DNA of 64,000 bases from Gremmenia infestans (taxonomy: Eukaryota > Ascomycota > Leotiomycetes > Helotiales > Hamatocanthoscyphaceae): NCBI GenBank assembly GCA_032629725.1, contig JAFEVB010000036.1, forward strand, positions 744,001 to 808,000. The letters are read 5' to 3'. Below, piece by piece: positions 45,952-56,785 of this stretch. Both the position numbers and the translations under genes were made by a program. The notes beneath the pieces are model-generated. The model saw only the letters and a program-made list of their open reading frames with translations, did not search any database and had not been told where the DNA came from. Each line of letters begins with the position of its first letter. Position 1 is the stretch's first letter.

Positions 45952-48407
45952 ATGGACTCACTCGAAATGCCACCAGGACAAGGGTCAATCGGGTACCGTC
46001 GAAACGGCAAAAGGCAAGCATGTGAGCCTTGCCGTAAGGGCAAGTTAGCCTGTGATCACGGGAGCCCTTTCTGTGGAAGATGTGTGAGACGAAAGACTAC
46101 AGAGAAATGCATATACCATCCGGCGCCTATGACACGAGCTCGTGCCCCAATGGCCTTGTCGGATCTTCAAATCACTTCAGACAGTTCATCAAATGCTGTA
46201 CCTGAGGTTGCTCTGTACCCTGGTCCTAACCCGGAGGGCGGAAAAGCTGGGACCCAGAGAGTTGTCGCTGACCGACCTCCTCGAAAGGACAGTGAGAACT
46301 GGAAAGTGGCCGTTTATCCTCGATCGGCACGATATTACGGACCAACCAGTTTTGGGGCAGTGTTTTTGGAGCATCAAGCTACAGCATGTGAAGATTTACT
46401 TGGACTTGGGGAGGAGGTCAGGCAACATCCTGGCGCATGGAAATATGGACAACCTCTTTGTATGGACTGATCTTTGCTTCTGGGATTTACTTATTCTTCC
46501 TGATTATCACCTTGCAAAATCGTTTACCGATTTGTTAAACCCCAATATCATTTACAAGGCTGACTCATGTCTCTAGTGGGTAGAGAGAGACCTGAAGGTC
46601 CTACTATGCGTTCAAAAGAAGTCATCAGAGCACTCTATAATATTCCATCCAAAGGTATATGTGAGACTCTTCTCGCTACGCTGAGCACTCTTACGAAAAC
46701 TACCATCAATCCAACTATGATGAAGCATTGCATTACAAACCTTTGGGCAGAATTCGGACCGCAGCTTTCCGGGCCTCGATCAAATGAAAAACTTGCTCCA
46801 ATTGCAGATTTGTTATTCCAGAACGAGGAGAATCCTTTACCACCGAGTCCGGAAGATGGAATTGATTGGTTGAATACGTTCACGGGGCCAAATCTTCGAA
46901 TGGAAATGGTCGGATTATTTTTCTGTTTCTTGGGAAAGGCCTATCTTAGTCTGCAAGACTGGGATCCGCTTTTCAAAGTGCCTGAAAACCATGATCGAGA
47001 TAGAAAAGAGACTGCTTGGAGAATGAAAGAATGTGCAGACATTTGCCGTAAAATGTGCCACTTTTCGGAAACAGTAAATGAAATAGTAGTGGCACTCTCC
47101 TTAAACCTCAGTATTCTGGAGAGTCAGTGTACCGGAGACGAAGGTAAGTAATTACGGTTCTACTTGCCTGTTGATATATACGAGAAAGCTCTGACTCTGG
47201 CACTAGGTTACTCAATGAGCCATAGACATGGAGATATGATCACGATAACGATCACCGCAGGACTTCACAGGCTTCCAGATTATGCCAACACCCCTATTAC
47301 CACTGCTTCAGAGTACAAGCGTCGACTCTTTTCTGGGGTTTATTTTCTGGATAAGACGCATTCAGCTCTAAATGGAATACCACCAATGATGGGTCGTCTT
47401 TATTGTGACGTCAAACCGTGCCTCGACATCGCCGACGAAGAACTATTCTTGCCACCACATGCGTTTTCCGTCGTAGTTAGCCGACTGGATGCCAATGGGT
47501 GGAACACATCAGGTAATATGTACGACATCAGCGTCTGTCGAGCTACGTGGCAACTTTGTTCTGTCCGGGAAGAAATCCTTGAGATAGCTTTGGGTGTCAA
47601 CGTTCTGGTCACAGAAGAGCGTGTAGAGTAAATTACCTCGCCCTTCTTCGTATTGAATCGTCACTAAACGGTCACAGGGAATTACGTCTCCGGTCCAAAC
47701 GAGTTTTGGACGGGCTTCCAGACCAGCTTCAATACTATACCGATGCTGATCGAAAGATACCCAAAGAAAGTAATGGCAAGGCACTATTTGCCCAGGCCTG
47801 TGTTATAAACGACTACCTGCAAAACCTGTTCCTTGTCGACCGAGTTTCGATAGCTCGAGGATTTCCCAACGAAGAAAGGCTTCTCAATACAGCCATGGAA
47901 CTATTAGACATGTCCTTGATGTTTTGGATGGAGCGCGATAAGCTTGCCCCTTTCACCAGTTCGTTTGATTGGATTGTAAGTCATGACGGTCTATCAACGA
48001 TCTCACATTTATCTATTAGGAACTGACTTGCAAAACAGATTACATTCTACGGAATTCCAGCTGCAGGCGTGATATGCGTTGAGCTACTAAAAAACAGATC
48101 CATGCCTCAGAACTACCTCGGATTCTCTCGGTCGGACGCCATCCAGAAACTAACGTTGTTTATCGGATTCCTCGAATGGATCAGACCTACGGACGGTAAT
48201 CATCGACTGGCAAATCGCCTCAAAATCGTGATACGGAGAGTGTTGGACCGTGTCTTAGAGCCACCCCCGACCGACACACAGAGATCAAGTGAGATGGATG
48301 CGCCGTTCGATCCGACCATGCTCCCACCTTTCGATGCCTCCCCGGATATGGATTGGCTCAATACTATAGATTGGACTCAAGGGTCTTGGATGGACTTCAA
48401 TTCATAG
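45952..48407 (+). CDS. Zn2Cys6 binuclear-cluster transcription factor with fungal-specific regulatory domain
   Basis: Five exons (45952-46459, 46577-47143, 47207-47627, 47678-47975, 48039-48407) join into 720 residues. The DNA-binding cluster is at residues 24-53 (ACEPCRKGKLACDHGSPFC, GRC, TEKC), with spacing C-x2-C-x6-C-x6-C-x2-C-x8-C. The middle homology region contains TGPNLRMEMVGLFFCFLGKA, then SHRHGDMITITITAGLHRLP and EYKRRLFSGVYFLDKTHSAL, typical of fungal transcription factor domains. The acidic C-terminus (DMDWLNTIDWTQGSWMDF) looks like an activation segment. Targets cannot be told from sequence; the neighbours give no pathway hint. Intron 3 uses the donor GTAAAT rather than an adjacent GTGTAG, which restores the frame RVEELRLRSKRVLD. 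Confidence 0.93.
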
Positions 48408-49500
48408 GGTGCACTCGGAAACCCTGGTGGCGTTGCGATGAGGTGCTTTTTGGCGTAATGGTGTGGTGGTGTATAAATAGGCTTTGATTGCCTCTCCACC
48501 CTGTCTGTCATATTATGGTTTTGTTCAGTGCCAATGATAAGAGGCATGGTAAATACTTTATAGATGATTCTAATATCAAAAATGCCTATGATTTTCCACA
48601 AGTAATATAGGAATCTACTTTTCCATTACCACATCTCCACGAAAAACAGGAAAATCAGCTTTACCTTTTCTTTTGACCAAGTCTCAAGATCACGGCAATG
48701 ACACAGAGCCATGATGCACTCTCCAAGTAAACCCCCTATCCCAAACCTCTTACATCCTCACTCCACCGCTGGCAAATTTCAGTCGTCCAAGCAGGTATGT
48801 ATTCACAAATCCCTCCACAGCAAGCTCAACATCATCCTCAACCCATCAAAACCGCCCACCACCACCAATGCCCCACCCCACACCAGCCATCTGCACACCC
48901 TCCCACAAAACCCAAGCAACAAGAGAGGGCAAGAAATCCTACCTAGATACTGCTTCCACATCCATTCCACCCGTTATTCAGCTCTAAGCAAGCGAGCCCC
49001 TTTTGCATTAGCACTTACTTATGTCCTGTAGTGTTCAGGATAGAATGGAATCAGCGTTTACCTAGAAATAGGGTTGAAACTAAATTTAACGTAGTACTGT
49101 AAACTTTTCAGTGGAAGCTAGGTTGTAGAATTATACCGCACAGCGGATTAGCAGCACAGAGCTATGTAACCCAAGTCAGGCCAGGCTAGGGAGACAGTAC
49201 TGGTGAATTGTGCATTTAAACTTGACAAGAAATTTAATCAGACATAAGATGTACTACTTACCTAGTAATTAGACTTTCCAAAACAAGCAAGCAAGCAGTA
49301 ATCCAATCGGCGCGTTGACAGCACATTAGTTAAGTAGGGGGAACTTGGGCAATTGAAATTTGAGAAGACCAATTAATGTCTAGTCATGATAACTTTGATA
49401 TACAATGTCTTGAATTATAGGAAACTGTCTCTTGAACGAACGCATAGAGCATCTGGAAAACACCATAAACGCCATGTCGTGATCTGAAAATTGCACCCGC
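48408..49500. other. Intergenic region between convergent Zn2Cys6 and VTI1 genes
   Basis: This 1.09-kb interval has a C/A-rich part (about 48711-48930) with an ORF of Pro/His/Thr-rich composition and no motif. An AT-rich part (49030-49440) follows. No gene is called. Confidence 0.45.
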
Positions 49501-50296
49501 TCAACTGAACTTGCTGTAAACCACAGCAATGATGAGGAGAACCAAAACCGTGATGATACACACAGTTATAATCCGATTTGTAGCCATCCTGTCAAGATTG
49601 TCAGTACTTCTCCTATCTGTGATTCTGCAACTGGATCAAGGGACGATTTACCTACGCGCCATTCCCCTCAACGTCTTCACACTCCTATCCACATATCCCT
49701 CGCTCTCCAGCAAAGTAGCATTCGTATGCATGATCGTCTCCCTCTGCGTATGCAAATCCGCAAGCGTGCTTGCTCCAATAGCCTCTGTGTCGTTCGCCAG
49801 CGCCTGACTCGCCTTCAGCCGCTGCGAGCTGCGGTCCAAACGATCGGTTCCCGACAACAGCTGTTGGCGCTGCTCAAGCTGCACATCGTTCGGGTTGTCT
49901 GAGTATCGGGATCCGAAGAGTGCAGAGCGGTCGTCGGCTAGGGAGCGCAGTTTCCGCTTTGCGACGTCGACATCCGACTCGTGGTTGCGGAAGCGTTGGT
50001 TGACTTTGGTACGGGTTGAGGAGGGGATGTTCGCTTTTTCGATACGCATCTGCTCGAGCTATTGGATGTGATGTTAGTACCTAGTTTATAGATCCTCGAT
50101 GCAATGTGCGAGTTACCAATTCATCTGCCTCCTCTACTGCTCGCTCTGCTTGGCTGATGGCCGCCTTTCGGGGTTCTCCAGACAGATCTGGGATCTGGTC
50201 TAACTTCTGGCTCAGGTCGGCCTGGACAAGTTTGAGCTCGGCTTCATAGCTGCTGAAGAGCTCAGAGCCGACGTCGGTATCGAGAGGGTTGGCCAT
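49501..50296 (-). CDS. VTI1: Vesicle SNARE Vti1
   Basis: Three exons (50296-50117, 50058-49652, 49588-49501) encode 224 residues, the usual length. The N-terminal three-helix domain starts ELFSSYEAELKLVQADLSQK. The Qb-SNARE motif spans about 130-195 (LDRSSQRLKASQALANDTEA, IGASTLADLHTQRETI), with the zero-layer Gln in LHTQRE. A C-terminal tail anchor follows (RIITVCIITVLVLLIIAVVY). Vti1 works in fusion at the Golgi, endosome and vacuole as part of several SNARE complexes, which are recycled by Sec18 with Sec17, whose gene is at 857-1891. The last exon is short and encodes the membrane anchor, so splicing is needed for membrane attachment. Confidence 0.95.
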
Positions 50297-51105
50297 GTTG
50301 GTGGTTGGATTTGGGGATGTTTAGGTAGAAGGTTGGGTGATGCTCATCGGCGGTCGCAAATGCTCCGAAAGTCTCATGCACTAATTCTTGACAGGTGATA
50401 GCGACTCCACGCCAGTATTCGGGGTATTGATTGCTGTTTGATTTGTTTTATGATATATTACTTTAGTATGTTGACCTTGATGCTATTGATGATGCCTTCC
50501 AAGCCTCTACGGATTACGACGTCGACGTCTCAACTGACTCCAGGAATCCTTACGCCTCAATGTCCCTCCCAGCCACAAAGAAGCCGCGCCACAGCAAGAA
50601 TCCACTCCTACTACTCCGCTACTCTACTCCGTAAAAGAAAGTCTTACAGGGGAAAGAGATGAGATCCTTGGTGATCTCAAACCCCGAAAGATAATCCCTG
50701 TAGTACAAGTAGAATCTCAGACATGATGCTCAAGCCATGGCTGTTGTCCGTTTCAATTGACAACAATATTAATATAAAATGCAAATTCGTGTTCAGATTC
50801 ACAGAATATATTTCCTTTTCCTTTCCTCCCGCTCGGTGTTCGCTGCAAACAAATAGGTACCTAGCCTAGTTCCGTGTCTCACCCGCAAACAAGCCACTAG
50901 ATTAGAGGTCATCCATCCCGCTCCATCTACTGTACAGTCCAAGTACAAAACGTCACTTCAGAAACACCCCGCCTCAAGCTGCAAGCCATACCTTACCCTT
51001 CCTTCCTCCATGTCGCTTTAAATACCTAGGCATGATTTGTGAATTCTCCTTTCTCACTCACTCTCTCTCTCCTACCTATAGTCACCTCTTCTCCTAAATA
51101 TAATC
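50297..51105. promoter_or_regulatory. Upstream region shared by divergent VTI1 and FAD-oxidase-like genes
   Basis: 809 bp separate two divergent start codons. A TAGGTACCTAGCCTAG patch lies at 50854-50869 and a CT-rich tract (about 51055-51075) precedes the plus-strand start. No other gene is seen. Confidence 0.45.
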
Positions 51106-52768
51106 ATGGTTCCTCTAACATCCCAATTTCCTAGAAAAAAAGTCGCCGTCATCGGCAGTGGCTGCGCTGGCATAGGCGCTCTGTGGGCGTTGAACCGGAC
51201 GCCTCACGATGTGTATTTGTACGAAGCCGCGGACCGCTTGGGAGGGCATACGAATACTGTGGAGTTCAAGCATGGGAATAGCAAAACTCTCGTCGATACA
51301 GGCTTTATTGTCCTGAACACAGCTACCTATCGTTAGTTACAGGATATACCTTAGTCTTGGTCAATTACAGCCACTAACCAAGAGTGCTGCAGCCAATTTT
51401 ATTGCTTTTCTGAAATATATTGGAGTTCCTACTATGCCAACTGAAATGACGTTCGGCGTTTCTCGAGATCAGGGACTGTTTGAGTGGGCTGGAACCTCTC
51501 TTGGGGCCGTATTTGCTCAACGGAGGAATCTATTCTCGCCGCGCATGTGGAGGATGATATTCGATGTGATACGCTTCAACCAGTTTGCCTTGGACTTGCT
51601 AGCGACTGAAGAAAGGAGCGAAGAGTTTGTGAACGGAAATGGAAACGGTGCTCACCATGCAAAAGAGCAGGAGAGTATAGGGGAATATTTGGCTCGGGAA
51701 GGATATTCAGACGCTTTCCGGGACGACTATCTTATACCGATGACTGCAGCGGTATGGAGTACAAGCCCCGATAAAGCATCACTAGAATTCCCAGCCGTCA
51801 CTCTCATCCGATTCATGTAAGTTTGAGACCGACTTACTTATTATAAAATAACTACTAACAACACTAGGTGGAATCACCACCTTCTCAGCACCATCGCCAC
51901 AAGACCCGACTGGTTAACGCTCAAGCACTGCGGAAAGTCCTACATCGACGCCGTAGTGAAAGGCTTCCCCCCCAACCACATCTTCCTCTCCACCGCCGTG
52001 CAGTCGATAACCAACACCTCGTCCGGGCGCGTCCAGCTACACCTACCCAACGGCAAAATCGACACCTACGACCACGTAATAATAGCCACCCACGGCCCAC
52101 AAGCCCACGCCCTCCTCCGCCCCTCTATAACCCCCACCGAGCACGGCATCCTCTCCGGCTTCCGCGTCAGCGCCAACACCGCCGTGCTGCACTCCGACCT
52201 GTCCCTCATGCCCGCCTCGCGCGCAGCCTGGTCGTCCTGGAACTACATGACGCGATCCTCGCCCACATCCTCGAATATCGACCAAGTATGCCTGACCTAC
52301 AACATGAACATCCTGCAACACATCCCCGAGTCTACATTCGGTCCCGTGCTCGTCACGCTTAACCCTCTGCACGCCCCGGCCCCGGAGACCGTGCAAGGAG
52401 AGTATACGTACGCTCATCCTCTATACAACGCGCGAGCTATCAAGAGCCAGAGCCAGCTGCATATGATTCAGAATCAGCGGGGAATTAGCTATGCGGGGGC
52501 GTGGACCAAGTATGGATTTCATGAGGATGGGTTTTCGAGCGGCTTGAAGGTCGCGAAGGAGCATTTGGGCGCGAGGCTGCCGTTTGAGTTTAGGGATAGT
52601 ACGTTTAGTAGGGGGAAGAGACCTGTCTTGGGGTTGGCGGATTTGGCGTTGAGGGTGTGGATTGCGATGGTACAGGTGTTCATTGTGCTGATTGAGAGGT
52701 TTGCTGGTGTTGAGAGAGGAATACAGGGCCAGGTCCAGCAGAAAAGGATTCAAAAGAAGACTCAATGA
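51106..52768 (+). CDS. FAD-dependent amine oxidase-like oxidoreductase (COG2907 type)
   Basis: Three exons (51106-51331, 51393-51816, 51868-52768) encode 516 residues. The Rossmann FAD-binding motif is VAVIGSGCAGIGALWALN at about 13-30, followed by the acidic ribose-binding position and DRLGGHTNTVEF (GG motif). Further blocks are TGFIVLNTATYPNFIAFLKY, MPTEMTFGVSRDQGLFEWAG, YLIPMTAAVWSTSPDKASLE, YDHVIIATHGPQAHALL and the C-terminal SYAGAWTKYGFHEDGFSSGL, which closes the FAD site. A hydrophobic stretch near the end (IAMVQVFIVLIERFAG) may tether it to membranes. In other genomes this family often lies next to cyclopropane-fatty-acid synthase and DUF1365 genes; neither is here. The reaction is unknown. 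It is convergent with the LaeA-like methyltransferase, only 177 bp away. Confidence 0.88.
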
Positions 52769-52945
52769 AAACGATAATGATAATGAACCTGTTTTGGGAT
52801 ATTTAGCGTCTTGCGAGCAGATACAATATCATGAGTTACAAGGAGTTGGGAAGCGGAAATCATAAGGAAATTAATCTGATTCGACATTATGCCCTCCTCG
52901 AAGCATCGTATATAGAGCAGAAAAGAAAGTAAAAAGAAATGCGAT

Positions 52946-54668
52946 TCAATGCCCGACCCCCCCAGCACCGTCATCCTTCGGCTTCTGTCCATAGACAACA
53001 TGCAAGTTCGAAATCATATGGTACTTCAAATTCTTCAACTCCCTCCTAACCCCTGCACTCAAGACCTGGAACTCCTCCACTGACCAGCCCAACACGCGTG
53101 TAAAATGAGCCTGTCCATACGCGGATGAGGCATCCAACATATTCTGCTGCTGGTAGAGGCCAACCTCCTTCCAGCGGGGGTCTTTTGGCCAGGGAGTATC
53201 CGGGACCTATCAGCTGGGTTAACAACCTGTGTATAGTCTAAAGAGGTTGAATCGAAGTATACCTTGATAATCTTCTCCGTAATTCCCACAAACCCCGCCT
53301 CCTCCATCCACCTCTTCAAATTCGGCGCCACATTAAACGTCCTACCAATACGCTCCCCTGCTTCAGTGAGGCCCGTTTGCCACTTGTGGATCAGTTGCGG
53401 CACCTCCGTGTCGTTCTGGCAGTGCACCCAGACTTCGAACTCGCAAAACTCAAGCCAGCCGCCGGGCTGGAGGTTGGCGTAGGCTTGGGCAATGAGGGCA
53501 GGCCAGTCTTTGATAGAACCGGCCATCATGCGCATATGGATGAAATCGAAAGGTTTGTGGCGCCATGTGTCCTCGATATCATCGACCTATGCAGGTTAAC
53601 GTGAGTCCATGAGAGGATGGGTAGCAAGTATACCTCGAATTCGAGGTTAGGTGGGATCCTGATGAGATGAGCAAAGAGTTTAGAAGTATCGAGTGTGAGA
53701 TTTACCATCCTGGCTGGATTGGAGATAGATCTGAACCTATGACAAAGGACTCAGGGTGTCGACTTGAACTCGTTAGAATACGGACGCATTCGTTGCATGA
53801 TATTAGCAAACGGGCACTCACTCAGCAAAATCTATGGCCCAGATTCCCGTCCCTGTACCAGCGTCTAATACTCGGTGTGGGTTTTTGAGAGGGGAGAAGT
53901 AAAGTCTGCCTTCGTAGACAAGAGTAAAGACGTGGCTCAACTATGTGCGTTAGCACTAGGAATAAAGACGGCCACATATTTGACTTGCCAAGTCAAGACG
54001 ATCTTGCTCTACCTCGTCATTTGGCTGCTCATGTTAGCTACTGTTTCTCGGAGTGTGGAAATTAATCTACAAAAAGGTATTTCCCATCTCTGTACGCATG
54101 GTATCTTCGTCCATTCTATACGACCGTCAATCACCGCTATAGAAGACTTCCCAGAGACCATCTTACCTCTTGCCTATTTCAGAAAGTTAGAATCAGCATT
54201 TAGAGTAAGATTCAAATATGAGCTTACCGATACTTGGTTATACCCTCCGTGAGAGAAGTCTTTGAGCTTGCAATTCTTCGAACTTGTTAGGGCGGTCTTA
54301 TAGATGGAGACTTGGTATTGACCTACGAATTACCGCCAAACGCGGAGTCTCTTTCGAGGGCGTCGTTGTCCTTTGGTTTGCGTAAGTATAGGCTAGACTT
54401 CCATTAACAGGTCTAGGGTACTCACGTCGGGCTCAATGGCATCGTTTGCTTGGTTGTCAGCTGGATCTTGTGCTGCTTCCTGGGTTTGAGATTCAGGTAG
54501 AACTTCAGGTTGGATATCAGGTTGGACATCAGGCTGTATATCGGGCTGAGACTCAGGTTCGATATCAGGTTGAGACTCAGATTGAGGTTGGGGCTGTGGG
54601 GCAAGAGTTTGAGTTGAAGATTCAGCCTTTGGCGAGCTGCTTGTACTCTTTACCTGTATTTCAGTCAT
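52946..54668 (-). CDS. LaeA-like SAM-dependent methyltransferase with repetitive N-terminal linker
   Basis: The catalytic part is clear: PNDEVEQDRLDL, HVFTLVYEGRLYFSPLKNPH, motif I RVLDAGTGTGIWAIDFA, RHPESFVIGSDLSPIQPGW, IPPNLEFEVDDIEDTW, HKPFDFIHMRMMAGSIKDWP, NLQPGGWLEFCEFEVWVH and VPDTPWPKDPRWKEVGL, ending at 52946. It needs about seven introns; one (53941-53988) has a GC-AG border (GCAAGT). The proposed start at 54668 gives MTEIQVKSTSSSPKAESS and an acidic Gln/Pro/Asp repeat (QPDIQPDVQPDIQPEV) before a less certain linker at about 54100-54430. There, one candidate exon (DNDALERDSAFGG) meets a stop, while skipping it (donor near 54426 to acceptor near 54300) keeps the frame. Such proteins resemble LaeA and related fungal methyltransferases that influence development or modify metabolites. 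The function is inferred only from family. Confidence 0.8.
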
Positions 54669-55544
54669 ACTTTGGATGAATTGCTAGAATCAGAAATGCA
54701 GTATGTGTCTAGGAACACTTGAACCTGGGGCTTTATCTGGTCCACCGTTTGAGTAACTTTCTGAGTCGATCCCGACTAATTGGTTCTCCCGGAGCCCCTG
54801 GACTCTACAGCTCAGTGTTCACCGCATTTAAATGCACGTCTGCGTTTGCGAAATCAAGAATGAGAAATTGGTAACGTTTAACAACAGCCATTGGCAACAC
54901 AACATCTTTGAAGCAGAAGCAATAGAAATGTCTTCCGTTTACTTCCAGTCCTTGCTAGGAATGGGGGAGAATGCCAATAATCTTATAGGAGGTAATTGAT
55001 AGAGTTGGAGTGATAAACGAGGACACATCTGAGATTACATCTTATTCTTGGAATATATGTAGCGTAACCTAGGCGTAGTATGACTCTCAACGGCCGAGTT
55101 GAGGTGCGGGAGAAAGACCAGATGACAAGAACGAGGTATGGCAGATAAGGTAGGGTAAGATCTTATTTCGGGATCTAGAGCCAGTGTGCTTCCATCTGAC
55201 TCAAACGTATCAATGTCTTGACATCGAACGCGGATGGCCAAGTTCCACTGCTCTTTGACTCCCGTCGGCATCTACTAGAGAGCCAATGGAAATCCAGAAT
55301 CGGGATACGATAAGCCATCAGTTGTTCCGCAAGAAGGGTGCGGTTTTCAAGCCACGACATGCATTAATCCGAACCATCGCCATGGTATATTAAGTGTTCC
55401 TCGAGTAGTACAAGGTCGTACGGACACCCATCTTGAGCAGCACCACATACATTATAGTGTGGATGAGGCGAAAATTTCCTCCGCTTGTGTCACATAGGGT
55501 CGCCTTCATTGCATCGGAGCAGTCCTCCGGAGTAAGGCTTACCG
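54669..55544. other. Intergenic region between tandem minus-strand methyltransferase and DSC-subunit genes
   Basis: This 876-bp interval holds the methyltransferase promoter and the 3' flank of the DSC-subunit gene. Minus-strand ORFs at 55035-55360 have no motif. No gene is called. Confidence 0.45.
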
Positions 55545-56375
55545 TTACGATACAACTCTCAACATACCAAAGGTAAGACTGAGCACAAAACCAGTAAAGA
55601 CGGCGAATTGCCTTCTTCTTGACCACACACCACCCTCCCGGATAATCCATCCTATGGAACCTAAGGGCCACAAGAATCCCATGATGTTTCCCCACAAAAT
55701 GTCGTCCAGAGCACCGCCCCCTAAGCCATCGTCTCCAAAATCGGCCTCAGCACCTGTATTGCCATTAGAGTCAATCCATGCATCTTCCATGCGTCGTAGT
55801 GTTTCAGGTGATGGCATAGTATCCGGCGTATGTATGGATGACTGTATAGATAGGAACTGCAGCCGAAGCTGATTTACTTCAGCGGGGGTAAATCCGCCAG
55901 AAAGCAATCGATCGAAGCCTCGAGGTGCAGGCGTTGTACTAGTCTGCGGTCCAGATGGACTTCCATTTCTGGAGTCGCTTTTTGCGGCATTCTTAGACTT
56001 GTTTATGGATGTGGTTGCTGCAAACGACTCTGCGGAGAGCTCAGCAGATGTCAAGACGTCGCCGATAGAGCAGTTTATGTAGACGCGCGGAGGTGGGGGG
56101 TCGACGGCTTTGCCTTTGCCTTTTGGATCGGACCGCGGCGGAGGTGGAGCAGGAATCGTCAAGACTGCTGATACAATGCCATCATCTGTGAGTAACTTCC
56201 CGCTGTGTATTAATCGAAATCGGTGTTTCGATGTTGGGGGGTCGAGCTTCGATCGGATAAGATGCTTTAAAGCAACGACAGTCGTTTCTTCTGGGCCGGT
56301 GATGTCCAGCAGCAGATCTGGAATAGAAGTCGTAAATCGGACAGTCAATGGAAGAGGAATCTTTGAGGACTCCAT
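55545..56375 (-). CDS. dsc3: DUF2407 ubiquitin-like DSC E3 ligase complex subunit 3 (Dsc3-like)
   Basis: A single exon of 276 residues. The N-terminal ubiquitin-like domain (about 8-75) reads LPLTVRFTTSIPDLLLDITG, TTVVALKHLIRSKL and RFRLIHSGKLLTDD. A Pro-rich loop and VYINCSIGDVLTSAELS follow. The signature RGFDRLLSGGFTPAEVNQLR is near 152-171, then FLSIQSSIHTPDTMPSPETL. Two C-terminal membrane segments are GNIMGFLWPLGSIGWII and FAVFTGFVLSLTFGMLRV. The family is part of the Golgi DSC ubiquitin-ligase complex that activates SREBP transcription factors under low oxygen or sterol. No other DSC gene is in the window. The gene is preceded by a short promoter region shared with the divergent aminotransferase. 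Confidence 0.9.
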   Translation of the reverse strand: MESSKIPLPLTVRFTTSIPDLLLDITGPEETTVVALKHLIRSKLDPPTSKHRFRLIHSGKLLTDDGIVSAVLTIPAPPPPRSDPKGKGKAVDPPPPRVYINCSIGDVLTSAELSAESFAATTSINKSKNAAKSDSRNGSPSGPQTSTTPAPRGFDRLLSGGFTPAEVNQLRLQFLSIQSSIHTPDTMPSPETLRRMEDAWIDSNGNTGAEADFGDDGLGGGALDDILWGNIMGFLWPLGSIGWIIREGGVWSRRRQFAVFTGFVLSLTFGMLRVVS

Positions 56376-56785
56376 GGCGAGACAATGTTGAGGAGGGAGC
56401 GCGAAGCTTGCTGCTCGGCTTGGGGCTTCAAAGCGGCCAACAGCTCTGGTCCAATACTATAGCTTGAGCCATTGTTTGACGCGGCTACAAGAAGCCACGG
56501 ACGGATACAAGTATCAATGTTGAGTTGCGCAACGCTGATAATAACCTCTGGTTGTATCCAGTTCGGAGGGAGTACTTACCTATGAGCCTATCGAGCCTAT
56601 GTAGGTACGTGTACGTGTACGGTAATTGTATGCGGCCGCGCCTTCCCCTGGTCTCGGGAAGACATCGGAGCCTCTGAGCTCGTGAGCTCGTCATTTCCCC
56701 CGAATCAGCAAAGGGCCTCATGAATTTACAGTTTATATAAACAAAACCCTCCCATGATACCCCTTCTCTCCATGTTGGCTTATTC
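56376..56785. promoter_or_regulatory. Bidirectional promoter between DSC3-like and BNA3-like genes
   Basis: 410 bp separate two divergent start codons. A GTACGTGTACGTGTAC patch lies at about 56605-56620. No further gene is seen. Confidence 0.45.

Noticed and set aside
51868..52362. 164-codon Arg/His/Pro-rich plus-strand ORF inside the FAD-oxidase-like gene
   Set aside because: It is an out-of-frame shadow of exon 3 of a high-GC coding segment.
51106..54668. FAD oxidase plus LaeA-like methyltransferase as a biosynthetic gene cluster
   Set aside because: The two are convergent and no backbone synthase, transporter or dedicated regulator lies with them; VTI1 and DSC3-like genes flank them.
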